Positions 32,185-39,785 of a stretch of 64,000 nucleotides of DNA are shown piece after piece; position 1 is the first letter of the stretch; each line of letters begins with the position of its first letter. The translations under genes and the position numbers were made by a program. Source of the stretch: Paenibacillus sp. ACRRY (GTDB taxonomy: Bacteria; Bacillota; Bacilli; Paenibacillales; Paenibacillaceae). The notes beneath the pieces are model-generated. The model was not told the DNA's origin. It searched no databases and was given only the letters and a program-made list of their open reading frames with translations. Where the stretch lies: contig NZ_JAKRNM010000017.1 in NCBI RefSeq assembly GCF_022346995.1, positions 1-64,000 on the forward strand, written 5' to 3'.

Positions 32185-32727
32185 ATGAAAGCTACTGGTA
32201 TTGTCCGCCGTATTGATGACCTCGGCCGTGTGGTCATTCCAAAAGAAATCCGTCGTACGTTACGAATTCGTGAAGGAGATCCGCTTGAGATTTTTGTGGA
32301 TCGTGATGGAGAAGTCATTCTAAAAAAATATTCGCCTATCGGCGAATTGGGCGATTTCGCCAAAGAATATGCTGAATCGTTGTATGAGAGTACAGGTCAC
32401 GTAACCATGATCTCTGACCGCGATACCATTATTACGGTAGCGGGTGGCTCCAAGAAGGAATATCTGGACAAGCAGGTAGGTCAGCTGGTAGAGAGCTGCA
32501 TGGAAAACCGCAAGACCATCGTTGAGACAGCTAGTGGCTCCTATGAGATCAGCAAGGATCATGATGAAACATTATCCTCTTTCGTCATTGCACCCATCAT
32601 TTCGGGTGGAGACCCTATTGGAACCGTCATTCTGTACAACAAGGATGAATCCGTGAAAATGTCCCAGATGGAAGTTAAAATGGCTGAGACAGCTGCTGGC
32701 TTCCTTGGCAAACAGATGGAACAATAA
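32185..32727 (+). CDS. spoVT: stage V sporulation regulator SpoVT
   Basis: A 180-residue forespore regulator. The AbrB-type DNA-binding domain at residues 1-52 (MKATGIVRRIDDLGRVVIP, the EIRRTLRIREGDPLEIF part) is fused to a C-terminal GAF domain (about 56-178). It tunes sigma-G gene expression in B. subtilis. GAAAGTGGGG upstream is a fair ribosome binding site. It is the second AbrB-fold protein of the window. Confidence 0.96.
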   Translation: MKATGIVRRIDDLGRVVIPKEIRRTLRIREGDPLEIFVDRDGEVILKKYSPIGELGDFAKEYAESLYESTGHVTMISDRDTIITVAGGSKKEYLDKQVGQLVESCMENRKTIVETASGSYEISKDHDETLSSFVIAPIISGGDPIGTVILYNKDESVKMSQMEVKMAETAAGFLGKQMEQ

Positions 32728-32737
32728 ACAGCAGATC

Positions 32738-32773
32738 AACTCCTGGTGCCTTTCCGGCAGACAGGAGTTTTTT
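32738..32773 (+). terminator. rho-independent terminator of spoVT
   Basis: AACTCCTG-g-TGCC / GGCA-ga-CAGGAGTT with six T residues. Confidence 0.88.
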
Positions 32774-32849
32774 GCTTTTAAAAAGGCATAATGCTCAGGC
32801 TGAATGAAGAGCGGATAGCGGGAACTTCAAAGGGAACTTCAACAGAATG

Positions 32850-32879
32850 TTAGTCTGTGCGGCTTCAGGCAGGTATAAT
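32850..32879 (+). promoter_or_regulatory. candidate promoter of yabM
   Basis: Perfect TATAAT at 32874-32879 with TTAGTC 18 bp upstream. Confidence 0.45.
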
Positions 32880-32930
32880 AGCAAAGTATGCTTAATGGAT
32901 ATAATCGCTTGGATAATGTAGGAGGGACTT

Positions 32931-34640
32931 ATGAAACAGCCGTCTACTACTGGCTCAAGATTGCTGCAGGGTGCATTTGTGCTTGGCCTTGCTGCCATTA
33001 TTTCTAAAATCATCGGTGCTTTTCAAAAGATTCCGTTACAGAATCTAGGGGGCGACGGTGTTTTTGGTATTTATAACACGGTTTATCCGTTCTATATGCT
33101 TATTATTACGATTGCTGCCGCCGGACTGCCTGTTGCCGTATCCAAATTTGTTGCCGAACAACATGCGCTGGGGAGGCCCGAGGAAGGCAAACGGATTATC
33201 CGTCTGTCTTCGATACTTCTTGGAGGCATCGGATTAACCCTGGCCATCCTGATGTACATTGGTGCACCGCTTATAGGTCATCTGATTGGTAATGGACATG
33301 TCATTCCTTCTATTCGGGCTGCAGCGCTTGCGCTGCTATTTGTCCCGCTAATGACTGGACTTCGTGGATATTTTCAGGGTTTACAGCAGATGGTGCCAAC
33401 CGCTGTGTCACAGGTCGTAGAGCAGACGATTCGTGTGACGGTAATGATTGTGCTGCTGCTATGGCTGATGAAGCAGGATGCATCGCTGGAGACTATTGCT
33501 GCCGGAGCCATGCTGGGTTCCGTTGCCGGTGGATTCGTGGGGCTACTCACCATGCTAGCCTATGTGTACAGTCGGCGGCGAAAGAGCAGGAAACCTGGTC
33601 TATCCCAAGAAGAGGTCTATGGCTTGCAGAGATCGGAAGCCAGGGAGGGACAACCGGAGCTATGGACAGGAGAAGACCTTCGGGCGGAGAAGCTTCCCAC
33701 CAATGGTCAATGGATTCGAACCTTGCTGGTATATGCCATTCCAGTCTGCCTGGGTTCGCTCGCTGTACCTCTGATGAACCTGGTGGATACCTTCACGGTA
33801 CCCCGGCTTCTAAGGAGTGAAGGATTGGATGAAGTCGAATCCATGGTGTCGTTCGGAATTTACAATCGAGGCTTGCCGCTTGTACAGCTGGTGACGATGC
33901 TCGCCACGTCGCTTTCCGTGCTGTTCATCCCGGCGATGGCCGAAGCTCGCCTGAAGGGAGGGCCGGAAGCCGTCAGGCAGCAGGCAAGCATCGCGCTGCG
34001 CTGGTTCTGGTTAATCGGTCTGGCCGCCTCCGCTGGCCTCGCGGTGTTGGCAGAACCGATCAACCGCATGCTGTACGGTGATGCCGCAGGCACCGAAGCT
34101 CTGCGCTACATGGCGCTGACGGCAGCAGGCAGCACCGTCAGCATCATTGCGGCGGCGCTCCTGCAGGGGCTCGGCGCCGTACGCGCACCCGCGTTCAGCA
34201 TGCTGGCCGCCGCAGGCGTCAAGGTGCTGCTGAACGTCATGCTTGTGCCCGCGCTGGGCATCAGTGGCGCGGCCCTGGCAGGCGCAGTCGCCTATATGCT
34301 GGCGGCTGGCCTGAATGTGGCCCTGCTGGCGCGGCGTACCGCGATGCGCCCTGCCCCTGGCGCCGTCCTGGTGAAGCCGGCGCTGGTGATCGCCGCCATG
34401 AGCGTGGCGGCGGCAGGCATGGCCTGGGCTGCCGGAGCAGTGCTCGGCGGCATGGGCATCGCGGCCGATCGCAGGTTGGCCGCGGTAGGCATAAGCCTGC
34501 TTGGCATTGCCGCAGGTGCAGCCGTGTTCTTGCTGGCGTCAGCCCGTACCGGGCTGCTGACCGCCACAGATCTGGCCGCGATCCCGAAGCTAGGACCGCG
34601 CCTGGCCCAATTGCTTCGCAGGCTGCATGTCCTGCGGTAG
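32931..34640 (+). CDS. yabM: MOP-superfamily lipid/polysaccharide flippase (YabM/SpoVB family)
   Basis: A 569-residue integral membrane protein with about 14 hydrophobic helices, of the MurJ/SpoVB/Wzx-like superfamily that flips lipid-linked glycans. It opens with LLQGAFVLGLAAIISKIIGAF, the family's first helix. The exact substrate is unknown. GTAGGAGGG precedes the ATG. A charged insert at about residues 205-240 separates the two halves. From about nucleotide 33880 to the stop the GC content rises to about 68-75%, against about 43% in the first part, and the protein becomes Ala/Gly/Leu-rich, as if the 3' half came from a GC-rich source. Confidence 0.9.
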   Translation: MKQPSTTGSRLLQGAFVLGLAAIISKIIGAFQKIPLQNLGGDGVFGIYNTVYPFYMLIITIAAAGLPVAVSKFVAEQHALGRPEEGKRIIRLSSILLGGIGLTLAILMYIGAPLIGHLIGNGHVIPSIRAAALALLFVPLMTGLRGYFQGLQQMVPTAVSQVVEQTIRVTVMIVLLLWLMKQDASLETIAAGAMLGSVAGGFVGLLTMLAYVYSRRRKSRKPGLSQEEVYGLQRSEAREGQPELWTGEDLRAEKLPTNGQWIRTLLVYAIPVCLGSLAVPLMNLVDTFTVPRLLRSEGLDEVESMVSFGIYNRGLPLVQLVTMLATSLSVLFIPAMAEARLKGGPEAVRQQASIALRWFWLIGLAASAGLAVLAEPINRMLYGDAAGTEALRYMALTAAGSTVSIIAAALLQGLGAVRAPAFSMLAAAGVKVLLNVMLVPALGISGAALAGAVAYMLAAGLNVALLARRTAMRPAPGAVLVKPALVIAAMSVAAAGMAWAAGAVLGGMGIAADRRLAAVGISLLGIAAGAAVFLLASARTGLLTATDLAAIPKLGPRLAQLLRRLHVLR

Positions 34641-34670
34641 CCCTGTCTCGCCCTTTTGTGTGTGAAGTTA

Positions 34671-34697
34671 TTGGATAACCGCGGATTCTGTTATAAT
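34671..34697 (+). promoter_or_regulatory. extended -10 promoter of yabN
   Basis: TGTTATAAT (extended -10, TATAAT at 34692-34697) with a weak TTGGAT 15 bp upstream. Confidence 0.55.
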
Positions 34698-34791
34698 ACG
34701 TGTAATTATAGAGCGCTGTTCTGCGTATGTTCCTCATTTCAATGTAACAATGGGAAGCATTCTGCAGAATGGTTCGGATGGAGGCTTGAAA

Positions 34792-36288
34792 ATGAGCGCA
34801 GCAGCTTTGACCGTCGTTGGTCTCGGATCAGGAGATGCAGATCAGCTGACAGTAGGTATTATCAAGAAAATGAAACAGGCGGCTACGCTGTATGTCCGCA
34901 CATTGGATCATCCCGTGCTGAATGACCTGAAGCAGGAAGGGCTGGAGATGACATCATTCGATGCAATTTACGAGGCGAAAGCGTCGTTCCCGGAGGTCTA
35001 TGACGAGATTGCCAATCGCCTCATTGAGGCAGCCCGTCAGGGAGAGCCGGGAACCGAGATTGTCTATGCTGTTCCAGGTCATCCGATGGTGGCAGAAGCA
35101 AGTGTACGCCTGCTGAAAGAACGCTGCCCGCAAATGGGTATTTCACTTCGTGTCATGGGGGGGGAGAGTTTTCTGGATGAAGCTTTTATCCGTCTCGGAT
35201 TTGATCCCATTGAAGGTTTCCAACTTCTCGATGCCAGCAGCCTGAGCACGGAGCTGGTGCAGCCTCAGCTGCATACCTTGATCGGACAGGTCTATGATGT
35301 GTTTACTGCGTCTGATGTGAAGCTATGCCTGATGGAAGTATATCCGGATGACTATCCGGTATTTGTTGGACATGCCCTCGGTGTACAGGATCAGGAGATC
35401 ATTCACAAGGTACCGCTTCATGAGCTGGACCGGATTGAAGGTTACGGAAACCTCTCCCTCATTTATGTGCCGAAAAACACGGATGATGCCCTGCGACGTC
35501 GCTCTTTTGCAAGGTTGCATGAGATCGTTAATATACTTCGCAGCCCGGGTGGATGCCCATGGGATCAGGAGCAGACCCATCTGTCGATTCGCAAGAACCT
35601 GATTGAAGAGACGTATGAAGTCATTGAAACGATCGATGAAGATGACCCTGATCACATGAAAGAGGAGCTTGGGGACTTATTGCTGCAGATTCTGCTGCAT
35701 TCCCAGATGGAAGAGGAAGTGGGCACATTCAATGTGTATGATGTGATTGAAGGGCTTAATGACAAGCTCATTTTCCGTCATCCTCATGTATTTGGCGAGC
35801 ATCAGGCCGAGAATGCGAATGAGGCATTGCAGAACTGGGAACAGATGAAGGCAGAGGAGAAGAAGCGCAAAGGACTTGATCAACAGACCATCTCGGTGCT
35901 GGATGGTATTCCCCGCGATTTGCCTGCCTTGATGAAAGGGTACAAGCTCCAGAAGAAAGCAGCCAAGGTTGGTTTTGACTGGGATGATGTGAATGGCGTA
36001 TTTGCCAAGATTGAAGAAGAACTGGCTGAACTGAAAGAAGCGGTGCAAAGCAATCAATCGGCTGAAGAGCGGAAGCTGGAACTGGGCGATTTGCTGTTTG
36101 CTACGGCCAATGTGGCTCGTTTCATTGATACAGACCCGGAGGAGGCTCTTGCCGCCACCAACCGCAAGTTCACCCAGCGCTTCCAATATATCGAGGAGCG
36201 GCTGCGTGAACTTGGACGGACACCTGCAGATAGCAACGTCGAAGAGATGGAGCAATTCTGGCAAGCAGCGAAGAAGGCTGGACTGTAA
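34792..36288 (+). CDS. yabN: YabN: tetrapyrrole-methylase-like domain fused to MazG
   Basis: A 498-residue two-domain protein. Residues 1-215 form a SAM-dependent tetrapyrrole methylase-like domain (LTVVGLGSGDADQLT start). Residues 235-495 form MazG nucleoside triphosphate pyrophosphohydrolase modules with CPWDQEQTH, the metal-binding EETYEVIE and EELGDLLLQ motifs, and a second degenerate copy at the end. MazG enzymes clean the nucleotide pool. ATG 34792 follows GGAGG; the frame extends to 34750 without a binding site. Confidence 0.93.
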   Translation: MSAAALTVVGLGSGDADQLTVGIIKKMKQAATLYVRTLDHPVLNDLKQEGLEMTSFDAIYEAKASFPEVYDEIANRLIEAARQGEPGTEIVYAVPGHPMVAEASVRLLKERCPQMGISLRVMGGESFLDEAFIRLGFDPIEGFQLLDASSLSTELVQPQLHTLIGQVYDVFTASDVKLCLMEVYPDDYPVFVGHALGVQDQEIIHKVPLHELDRIEGYGNLSLIYVPKNTDDALRRRSFARLHEIVNILRSPGGCPWDQEQTHLSIRKNLIEETYEVIETIDEDDPDHMKEELGDLLLQILLHSQMEEEVGTFNVYDVIEGLNDKLIFRHPHVFGEHQAENANEALQNWEQMKAEEKKRKGLDQQTISVLDGIPRDLPALMKGYKLQKKAAKVGFDWDDVNGVFAKIEEELAELKEAVQSNQSAEERKLELGDLLFATANVARFIDTDPEEALAATNRKFTQRFQYIEERLRELGRTPADSNVEEMEQFWQAAKKAGL

Positions 36289-36420
36289 TATAGGATTGTC
36301 CATGTAGACTGTTCAAATATCCTTGTTCCATGTTTTTCAATGGTATGTTATGCTATACGAACATGTGTTCATATTTGGATTAGGGTTATTTCTGATTGAT
36401 CGGATGACATTCCGGGTATT

Positions 36421-36579
36421 GGACTTAGACTTTCCATAGGCACAGGTTCATCCTAAGCCAAAAAAAGTCGCAGGCCGAGGCAGGAATTCAGAATCCTAGC
36501 CAGAATACATGTGTAGTAACCTTGCGCGAAAGCCGCGGCAATCACGCGGATTGCCAGGATTCGCAGATACTTTTTTTTT
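36421..36579 (+). promoter_or_regulatory. structured leader of hup with terminator-like stem
   Basis: Stem A: GG-a-CTTAG (36421-36428) with CTAAGCC (36453-36459). Stem B: GGCAGGA (36479-36485) with TCCTAGCC (36494-36501). Stem C: GCGAA and GGCAAT (36526-36542) with ATTGCC and TTCGC (36550-36564), then nine T residues at 36571-36579, six bases after the stem. The T-run lies just before the hup ribosome binding site, so stem C could act as an attenuator. TATGCT/TATACG near 36349-36359 may be the promoter -10. Confidence 0.4.
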
Positions 36580-36599
36580 AATTTGGGAGGCTTTTAAAA

Positions 36600-36872
36600 A
36601 TGAACAAAACAGATCTGATTAACAACATTTCCACCAAAAGCGGTTTGACTAAAAAAGACGTTGAGTCCGTATTGAACGGCTTCTTGGGAGAAATTACAGA
36701 TGCACTCGCAAGCGGAGACAAAGTACAACTGATCGGCTTTGGCACTTTTGAAACCCGCAAACGTTCCGGTCGTACCGGACGTAACCCACAAACAGGGAAT
36801 GAAATCGTTATTCCTGAGTCCACTGTTCCTGCATTCAAAGCAGGCAACAAACTTAAAGAAGCCGTAAAATAA
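36600..36872 (+). CDS. hup: HU-family DNA-binding protein
   Basis: A 90-residue nucleoid protein HU (HBsu). MNKTDLINNISTKSGLTKKDVE, the GFGTFE core and the DNA-binding arm (RTGRNPQTG with the intercalating proline, then EIVIPESTVPAFKAG) are intact. TTGGGAGG precedes the ATG. Its stop codon overlaps the rqcP start by one base. Confidence 0.97.
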   Translation: MNKTDLINNISTKSGLTKKDVESVLNGFLGEITDALASGDKVQLIGFGTFETRKRSGRTGRNPQTGNEIVIPESTVPAFKAGNKLKEAVK

Positions 36873-37150
36873 TGCGTCTTGATAAATTCCTGAAGGTCTC
36901 CCGGCTGATCAAACGCCGCACTGTGGCCAAGGACGTCTCCGAACAGGGACGTGTTCTGATTAACGGACGTGAAGCGAAGCCAAGCGCCGCTGTTAAAGTG
37001 GGCGATGAGCTGACGGTTCAGTTCGGTCAGAAGCTGGTCACCGTGAAGGTGGAACGTCTTGCTGAGAGCACCAAGAAGGACGAGGCGAGCAGCCTCTATA
37101 CCTTGGTTAAGGAAGAGCCGATCGCCAAGGATAACGGGCTGAACTGGTAA
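36872..37150 (+). CDS. rqcP: ribosome quality control protein RqcP
   Basis: A 92-residue S4-domain protein (YabO/RqcP), which with RqcH adds alanine tails to stalled nascent chains on 50S subunits. The S4 fold begins MRLDKFLKVSRLIKRRTVAKD and includes GRVLINGREAKPS. The ATG shares its A with the hup stop codon (TAATG), so translation is coupled. Confidence 0.93.
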   Translation: MRLDKFLKVSRLIKRRTVAKDVSEQGRVLINGREAKPSAAVKVGDELTVQFGQKLVTVKVERLAESTKKDEASSLYTLVKEEPIAKDNGLNW

Positions 37151-37279
37151 TCATCTGCCCGATATGCTCTTTTATGAATGAAATCAAGTGAGATAGAAGC
37201 GCCTTTCCCATACAGGAAGGGCGCTTTTGTGTTTGGATAAGCAGAAGCATTTCAGAAGCATTTCCTTCATGATCGCTGG

Positions 37280-37308
37280 TTCTATTCCCGCCTTCGCCTC
37301 CATAAGCT
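37280..37308 (+). promoter_or_regulatory. candidate sigma-E promoter of yabP
   Basis: TTCTATT, a 14-bp spacer and CATAAGCT, similar to the sigma-E consensus (KMATATT-N14-CATACANT). yabP and yabQ are sigma-E genes in B. subtilis. Confidence 0.4.
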
Positions 37309-37334
37309 AGGTGTAAGAAGGAGGGGTACATGCC

Positions 37335-37619
37335 ATGGTTGAGCACGGTAAACCGAAACAGCATCATTTGAGCATGCAAAATCGCAAACTGCTGGATCTG
37401 ACAGGTGTCTCCAATGTAGAGAGCTTCGACAGTGAGGAATTTTTGCTGCAGACTGAACTTGGGCATCTGACCATCCGGGGGCACAATTTACATATCAAAA
37501 ACTTGAGCCTGGAGGAAGGCTTGCTATCCATTGAAGGCACAGTCAGTTCTCTGCAATATCTGGACCCCGGTTCCCAGAACAAGAATAGTAAAGGCCTGTT
37601 CGGCAAGATGTTCCGATGA
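37335..37619 (+). CDS. yabP: sporulation protein YabP
   Basis: A 94-residue YabP-family protein needed for spore formation in B. subtilis. HHLSMQNRKLLDLTGVSNVESFDSE and the LGHLTIRGHNLHIKNLSLEEG segment are conserved. AGGAGGGG precedes the ATG. The yabQ start overlaps its end by 4 bp. Confidence 0.92.
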   Translation: MVEHGKPKQHHLSMQNRKLLDLTGVSNVESFDSEEFLLQTELGHLTIRGHNLHIKNLSLEEGLLSIEGTVSSLQYLDPGSQNKNSKGLFGKMFR

Positions 37620-38185
37620 GTCTGGACACGCAGTGGATTACATTAACATGGATGCTGTTATCGGGAATCGTAATGGGTATGGCCTACGACAGTTACCGGG
37701 TACTGTCCGGTCAGCTGCGCTTCCCGAGATGGAGCATGCACACGCTTGACCTGTTGTACTGGGTTGCTTCCGCGCTGTTCGTCTTCCGGATGCTGTATGC
37801 CGGAAACCACGGACAGCTGCGGTTTTATGTCTTTTTGGGACTAATTATAGGGGTTTGCTTCTATTTTTGGCTTTTAAGTGTTACAACCCAGCGTTTTGTG
37901 GTAATGTTAATTAAACTCGCAAGAACACTTATTCATTGGTGTGGACATATCCTTAACATCCTGTTCGTTATGCCAGCGAAGGGACTATACAAGCTAGTTC
38001 GCGTGATATTGGGTTTTGTGCTCGCGATACTGATATTCCTGGGCAAGCTGGTATTGCAATGTTTGGTACCTTTCTGCAAGTTGTTCCGCTGGATGTTTAG
38101 GCCGCTCCTGAAACATTGGGTAACGCCCCGTTGGATGATCCGTGCGGGTTCAAGTATTGCAACGATATGGAAACGCTGGTTTTAA
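37616..38185 (+). CDS. yabQ: spore cortex protein YabQ
   Basis: A 189-residue membrane protein required for cortex synthesis in B. subtilis. Four or five hydrophobic segments occupy about residues 1-25, 40-55, 60-85 and 105-150; MGMAYDSYRVL near residue 19 is a family mark. The ATG overlaps the yabP stop (ATGA). The C-terminus is basic and tryptophan-rich. Confidence 0.9.
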   Translation: MSLDTQWITLTWMLLSGIVMGMAYDSYRVLSGQLRFPRWSMHTLDLLYWVASALFVFRMLYAGNHGQLRFYVFLGLIIGVCFYFWLLSVTTQRFVVMLIKLARTLIHWCGHILNILFVMPAKGLYKLVRVILGFVLAILIFLGKLVLQCLVPFCKLFRWMFRPLLKHWVTPRWMIRAGSSIATIWKRWF

Positions 38186-38197
38186 GGAGGTCCAAAA

Positions 38198-38533
38198 ATG
38201 GGTAAAACACCTGTGGGGAGATCTGCAGCCCCAACAGGCCAAGGGAAATCTGCCGGCGCAAGAAGACGCCTCATGCTCTGGATGACATTCATCGTTGTAT
38301 TTGTCATTTGGGCAGGATATACGTTCCTTGTACAGAATGCACAGATTTCGGACAAGAGTTCGCACTTGGCCGCACAGCAGGCTTCGAAGGAAGAGACGCA
38401 GAAAAAGCTGGATCAGTTGAAGTATGAAGTCAGTCGGTTGAAGGACCCTGAATACATAGGACAGCTGGCGCGGAAAAAAGGTTATTACCTGCCTGAAGAG
38501 ACGCCAATCCAGGTTGAAGAGTCAGGGAACTGA
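38198..38533 (+). CDS. divIC: septum formation protein DivIC (FtsB-like)
   Basis: A 111-residue bitopic division protein. The cytoplasmic N-terminus (residues 1-26) is basic, a membrane helix covers about 27-45, a coiled coil follows (55-85), and the end carries DPEYIGQLARKKGYYLPEE, the mark of the DivIC/FtsB group. It forms the DivIB-FtsL-DivIC divisome complex. AAGGAGG precedes the ATG, 12 bp after yabQ. Confidence 0.93.
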   Translation: MGKTPVGRSAAPTGQGKSAGARRRLMLWMTFIVVFVIWAGYTFLVQNAQISDKSSHLAAQQASKEETQKKLDQLKYEVSRLKDPEYIGQLARKKGYYLPEETPIQVEESGN

Positions 38534-38627
38534 TGGAATTACGCTCATAACAGAGCAAGGATTATTATCCATATATCTGAAGCCGTCATACTGTAAAAAA
38601 TAGGCTCTCCTGCGGGGTAGAGCTCTG

Positions 38628-38657
38628 TTGACCTTGGTTTGCGGCATAAGGTATAAT
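38628..38657 (+). promoter_or_regulatory. promoter of yabR
   Basis: TTGACC, an 18-bp spacer and TATAAT. Confidence 0.75.
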
Positions 38658-38732
38658 TACATTTAGCACAGCATTGATTTTGGCATCTAAAAAATCGGGT
38701 TGTATATTTTTAAGGGAGGATCATTTTATTCT

Positions 38733-39257
38733 ATGGCAATTGAAGTGGGCACCAAGTTAGAGGGCAAGGTGACAGGCATCACGCATTTTGGAGCATTTGT
38801 GGATCTGTCAGGAGGTGTCACGGGTCTCGTTCACATCTCGGAAATCGCCGACAATTATGTCAAAGATGTCAACGACCACCTGAAACTTAATGACGTCGTT
38901 ACAGTGAAGGTCATCAACGTTGACAAGGATGGCAAAATCGGACTTTCCATTAAGCAAGCTGTTGACAAACCGGTTGAGCAACAAACACAATCCAGACCCC
39001 CAAGAGCTCCAAGACCGGAACGCAGTGGAGGAGATCGCGAACGATTCAGCGGTGGAGGCCCAAGTGGCGGCCAAGGCCGTGGCGGCGGCGGTGGATTTAA
39101 CCGCGACCGTGGAGGCCGTTCTTTCAAGCCCGCAGCAGGCAAACCTTCATTTGAGGATAAAATGTCACGCTTCCTGAAAGATAGTGAAGAGCGGATCTCT
39201 TCGCTCAAGAAGAACACAGAGGGCAAACGCGGAGGCCGTGGAGCCAAGCGCGTGTAA
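38733..39257 (+). CDS. yabR: S1-domain RNA-binding protein YabR
   Basis: A 174-residue S1 RNA-binding protein. The OB-fold domain covers residues 1-72 (EVGTKLEGKVTGITHFGAFV, GLVHISEIADNYVKDV). A Gly/Arg/Pro-rich tail (about 85-130) and a basic end (SFEDKMSRFLKDSEERISSL) follow. ATG 38733 begins the conserved part; GGGAGG lies 13-14 bases upstream, slightly far. It may act in translation or RNA handling; its exact role is not established. Confidence 0.9.
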   Translation: MAIEVGTKLEGKVTGITHFGAFVDLSGGVTGLVHISEIADNYVKDVNDHLKLNDVVTVKVINVDKDGKIGLSIKQAVDKPVEQQTQSRPPRAPRPERSGGDRERFSGGGPSGGQGRGGGGGFNRDRGGRSFKPAAGKPSFEDKMSRFLKDSEERISSLKKNTEGKRGGRGAKRV

Positions 39258-39285
39258 TCTGTCTCAACCTGATTTAAAATATAAG

Positions 39286-39321
39286 AAAAGCCGTTAACCC
39301 GTAAGGGTCGACGGCTTTTTT
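39286..39321 (+). terminator. rho-independent terminator of yabR
   Basis: AAAAGCCGT-ta-ACCC / GGGT-cg-ACGGCTTTT with six T residues. Confidence 0.9.
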
Positions 39322-39660
39322 GCGTTTTGTCCTTTTTTTCTTATAGTCCGTTGCTTGCGTAAACATTTTGGGGTTTACCGTCGCCTATGCGCGTTCCACT
39401 GGATTTCTGGCTTTTTTTGTAAAGTAGTGCTCCGCTCATGCACTTTTTTCGCACAAGGACCAGGGGAGATAAGAACATTTGTCGTCTACCATTTTTTACC
39501 GACATGTTTCCATGCCATTCCGCAGGTATCCCGTTCAATTCAAGTTGAAGGCAGAACAAATGCCATTCAAAATCAGACAACCCCGTCCTCGGTAAATCAG
39601 GTGGTGAAGGAAGAAATGACAATAAGGCCGGGGGTTTCGCTCCTCCGCGCCACGCTTGAT
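39322..39660. other. intergenic region upstream of the spoIIE promoter
   Basis: About 340 bp without a convincing gene. B. subtilis has tRNA genes close to this place; I found no tRNA-like T-arm or CCA end here. Confidence 0.4.
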
Positions 39661-39665
39661 TCTTT

Positions 39666-39731
39666 TGTCGTAAACTTTTTGAACCCTATCCACCTATTGT
39701 GACAAACTACGTCTTCTAATCTATCTATAAT
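39666..39731 (+). promoter_or_regulatory. spoIIE: Spo0A-type sigma-A promoter of spoIIE
   Basis: GTGACA (39699-39704) and TATAAT (39726-39731) are separated by 21 bp, the non-standard spacing of Spo0A-activated sigma-A promoters such as spoIIE and spoIIG. A Spo0A-like box TGACAAA (39700-39706) overlaps the -35, and TGTCGTA (39666-39672, one mismatch) lies upstream. Confidence 0.65.
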
Positions 39732-39785
39732 CAGAACCATCGAGAATGAAACACGAAAACAAATAATCGAATGGGGTGCCTTGGG

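Noticed and set aside
39322..39660. tRNA genes as near spoIIE in B. subtilis
   Set aside because: No T-arm GGTTCRA motif or acceptor pairing was found on either strand.
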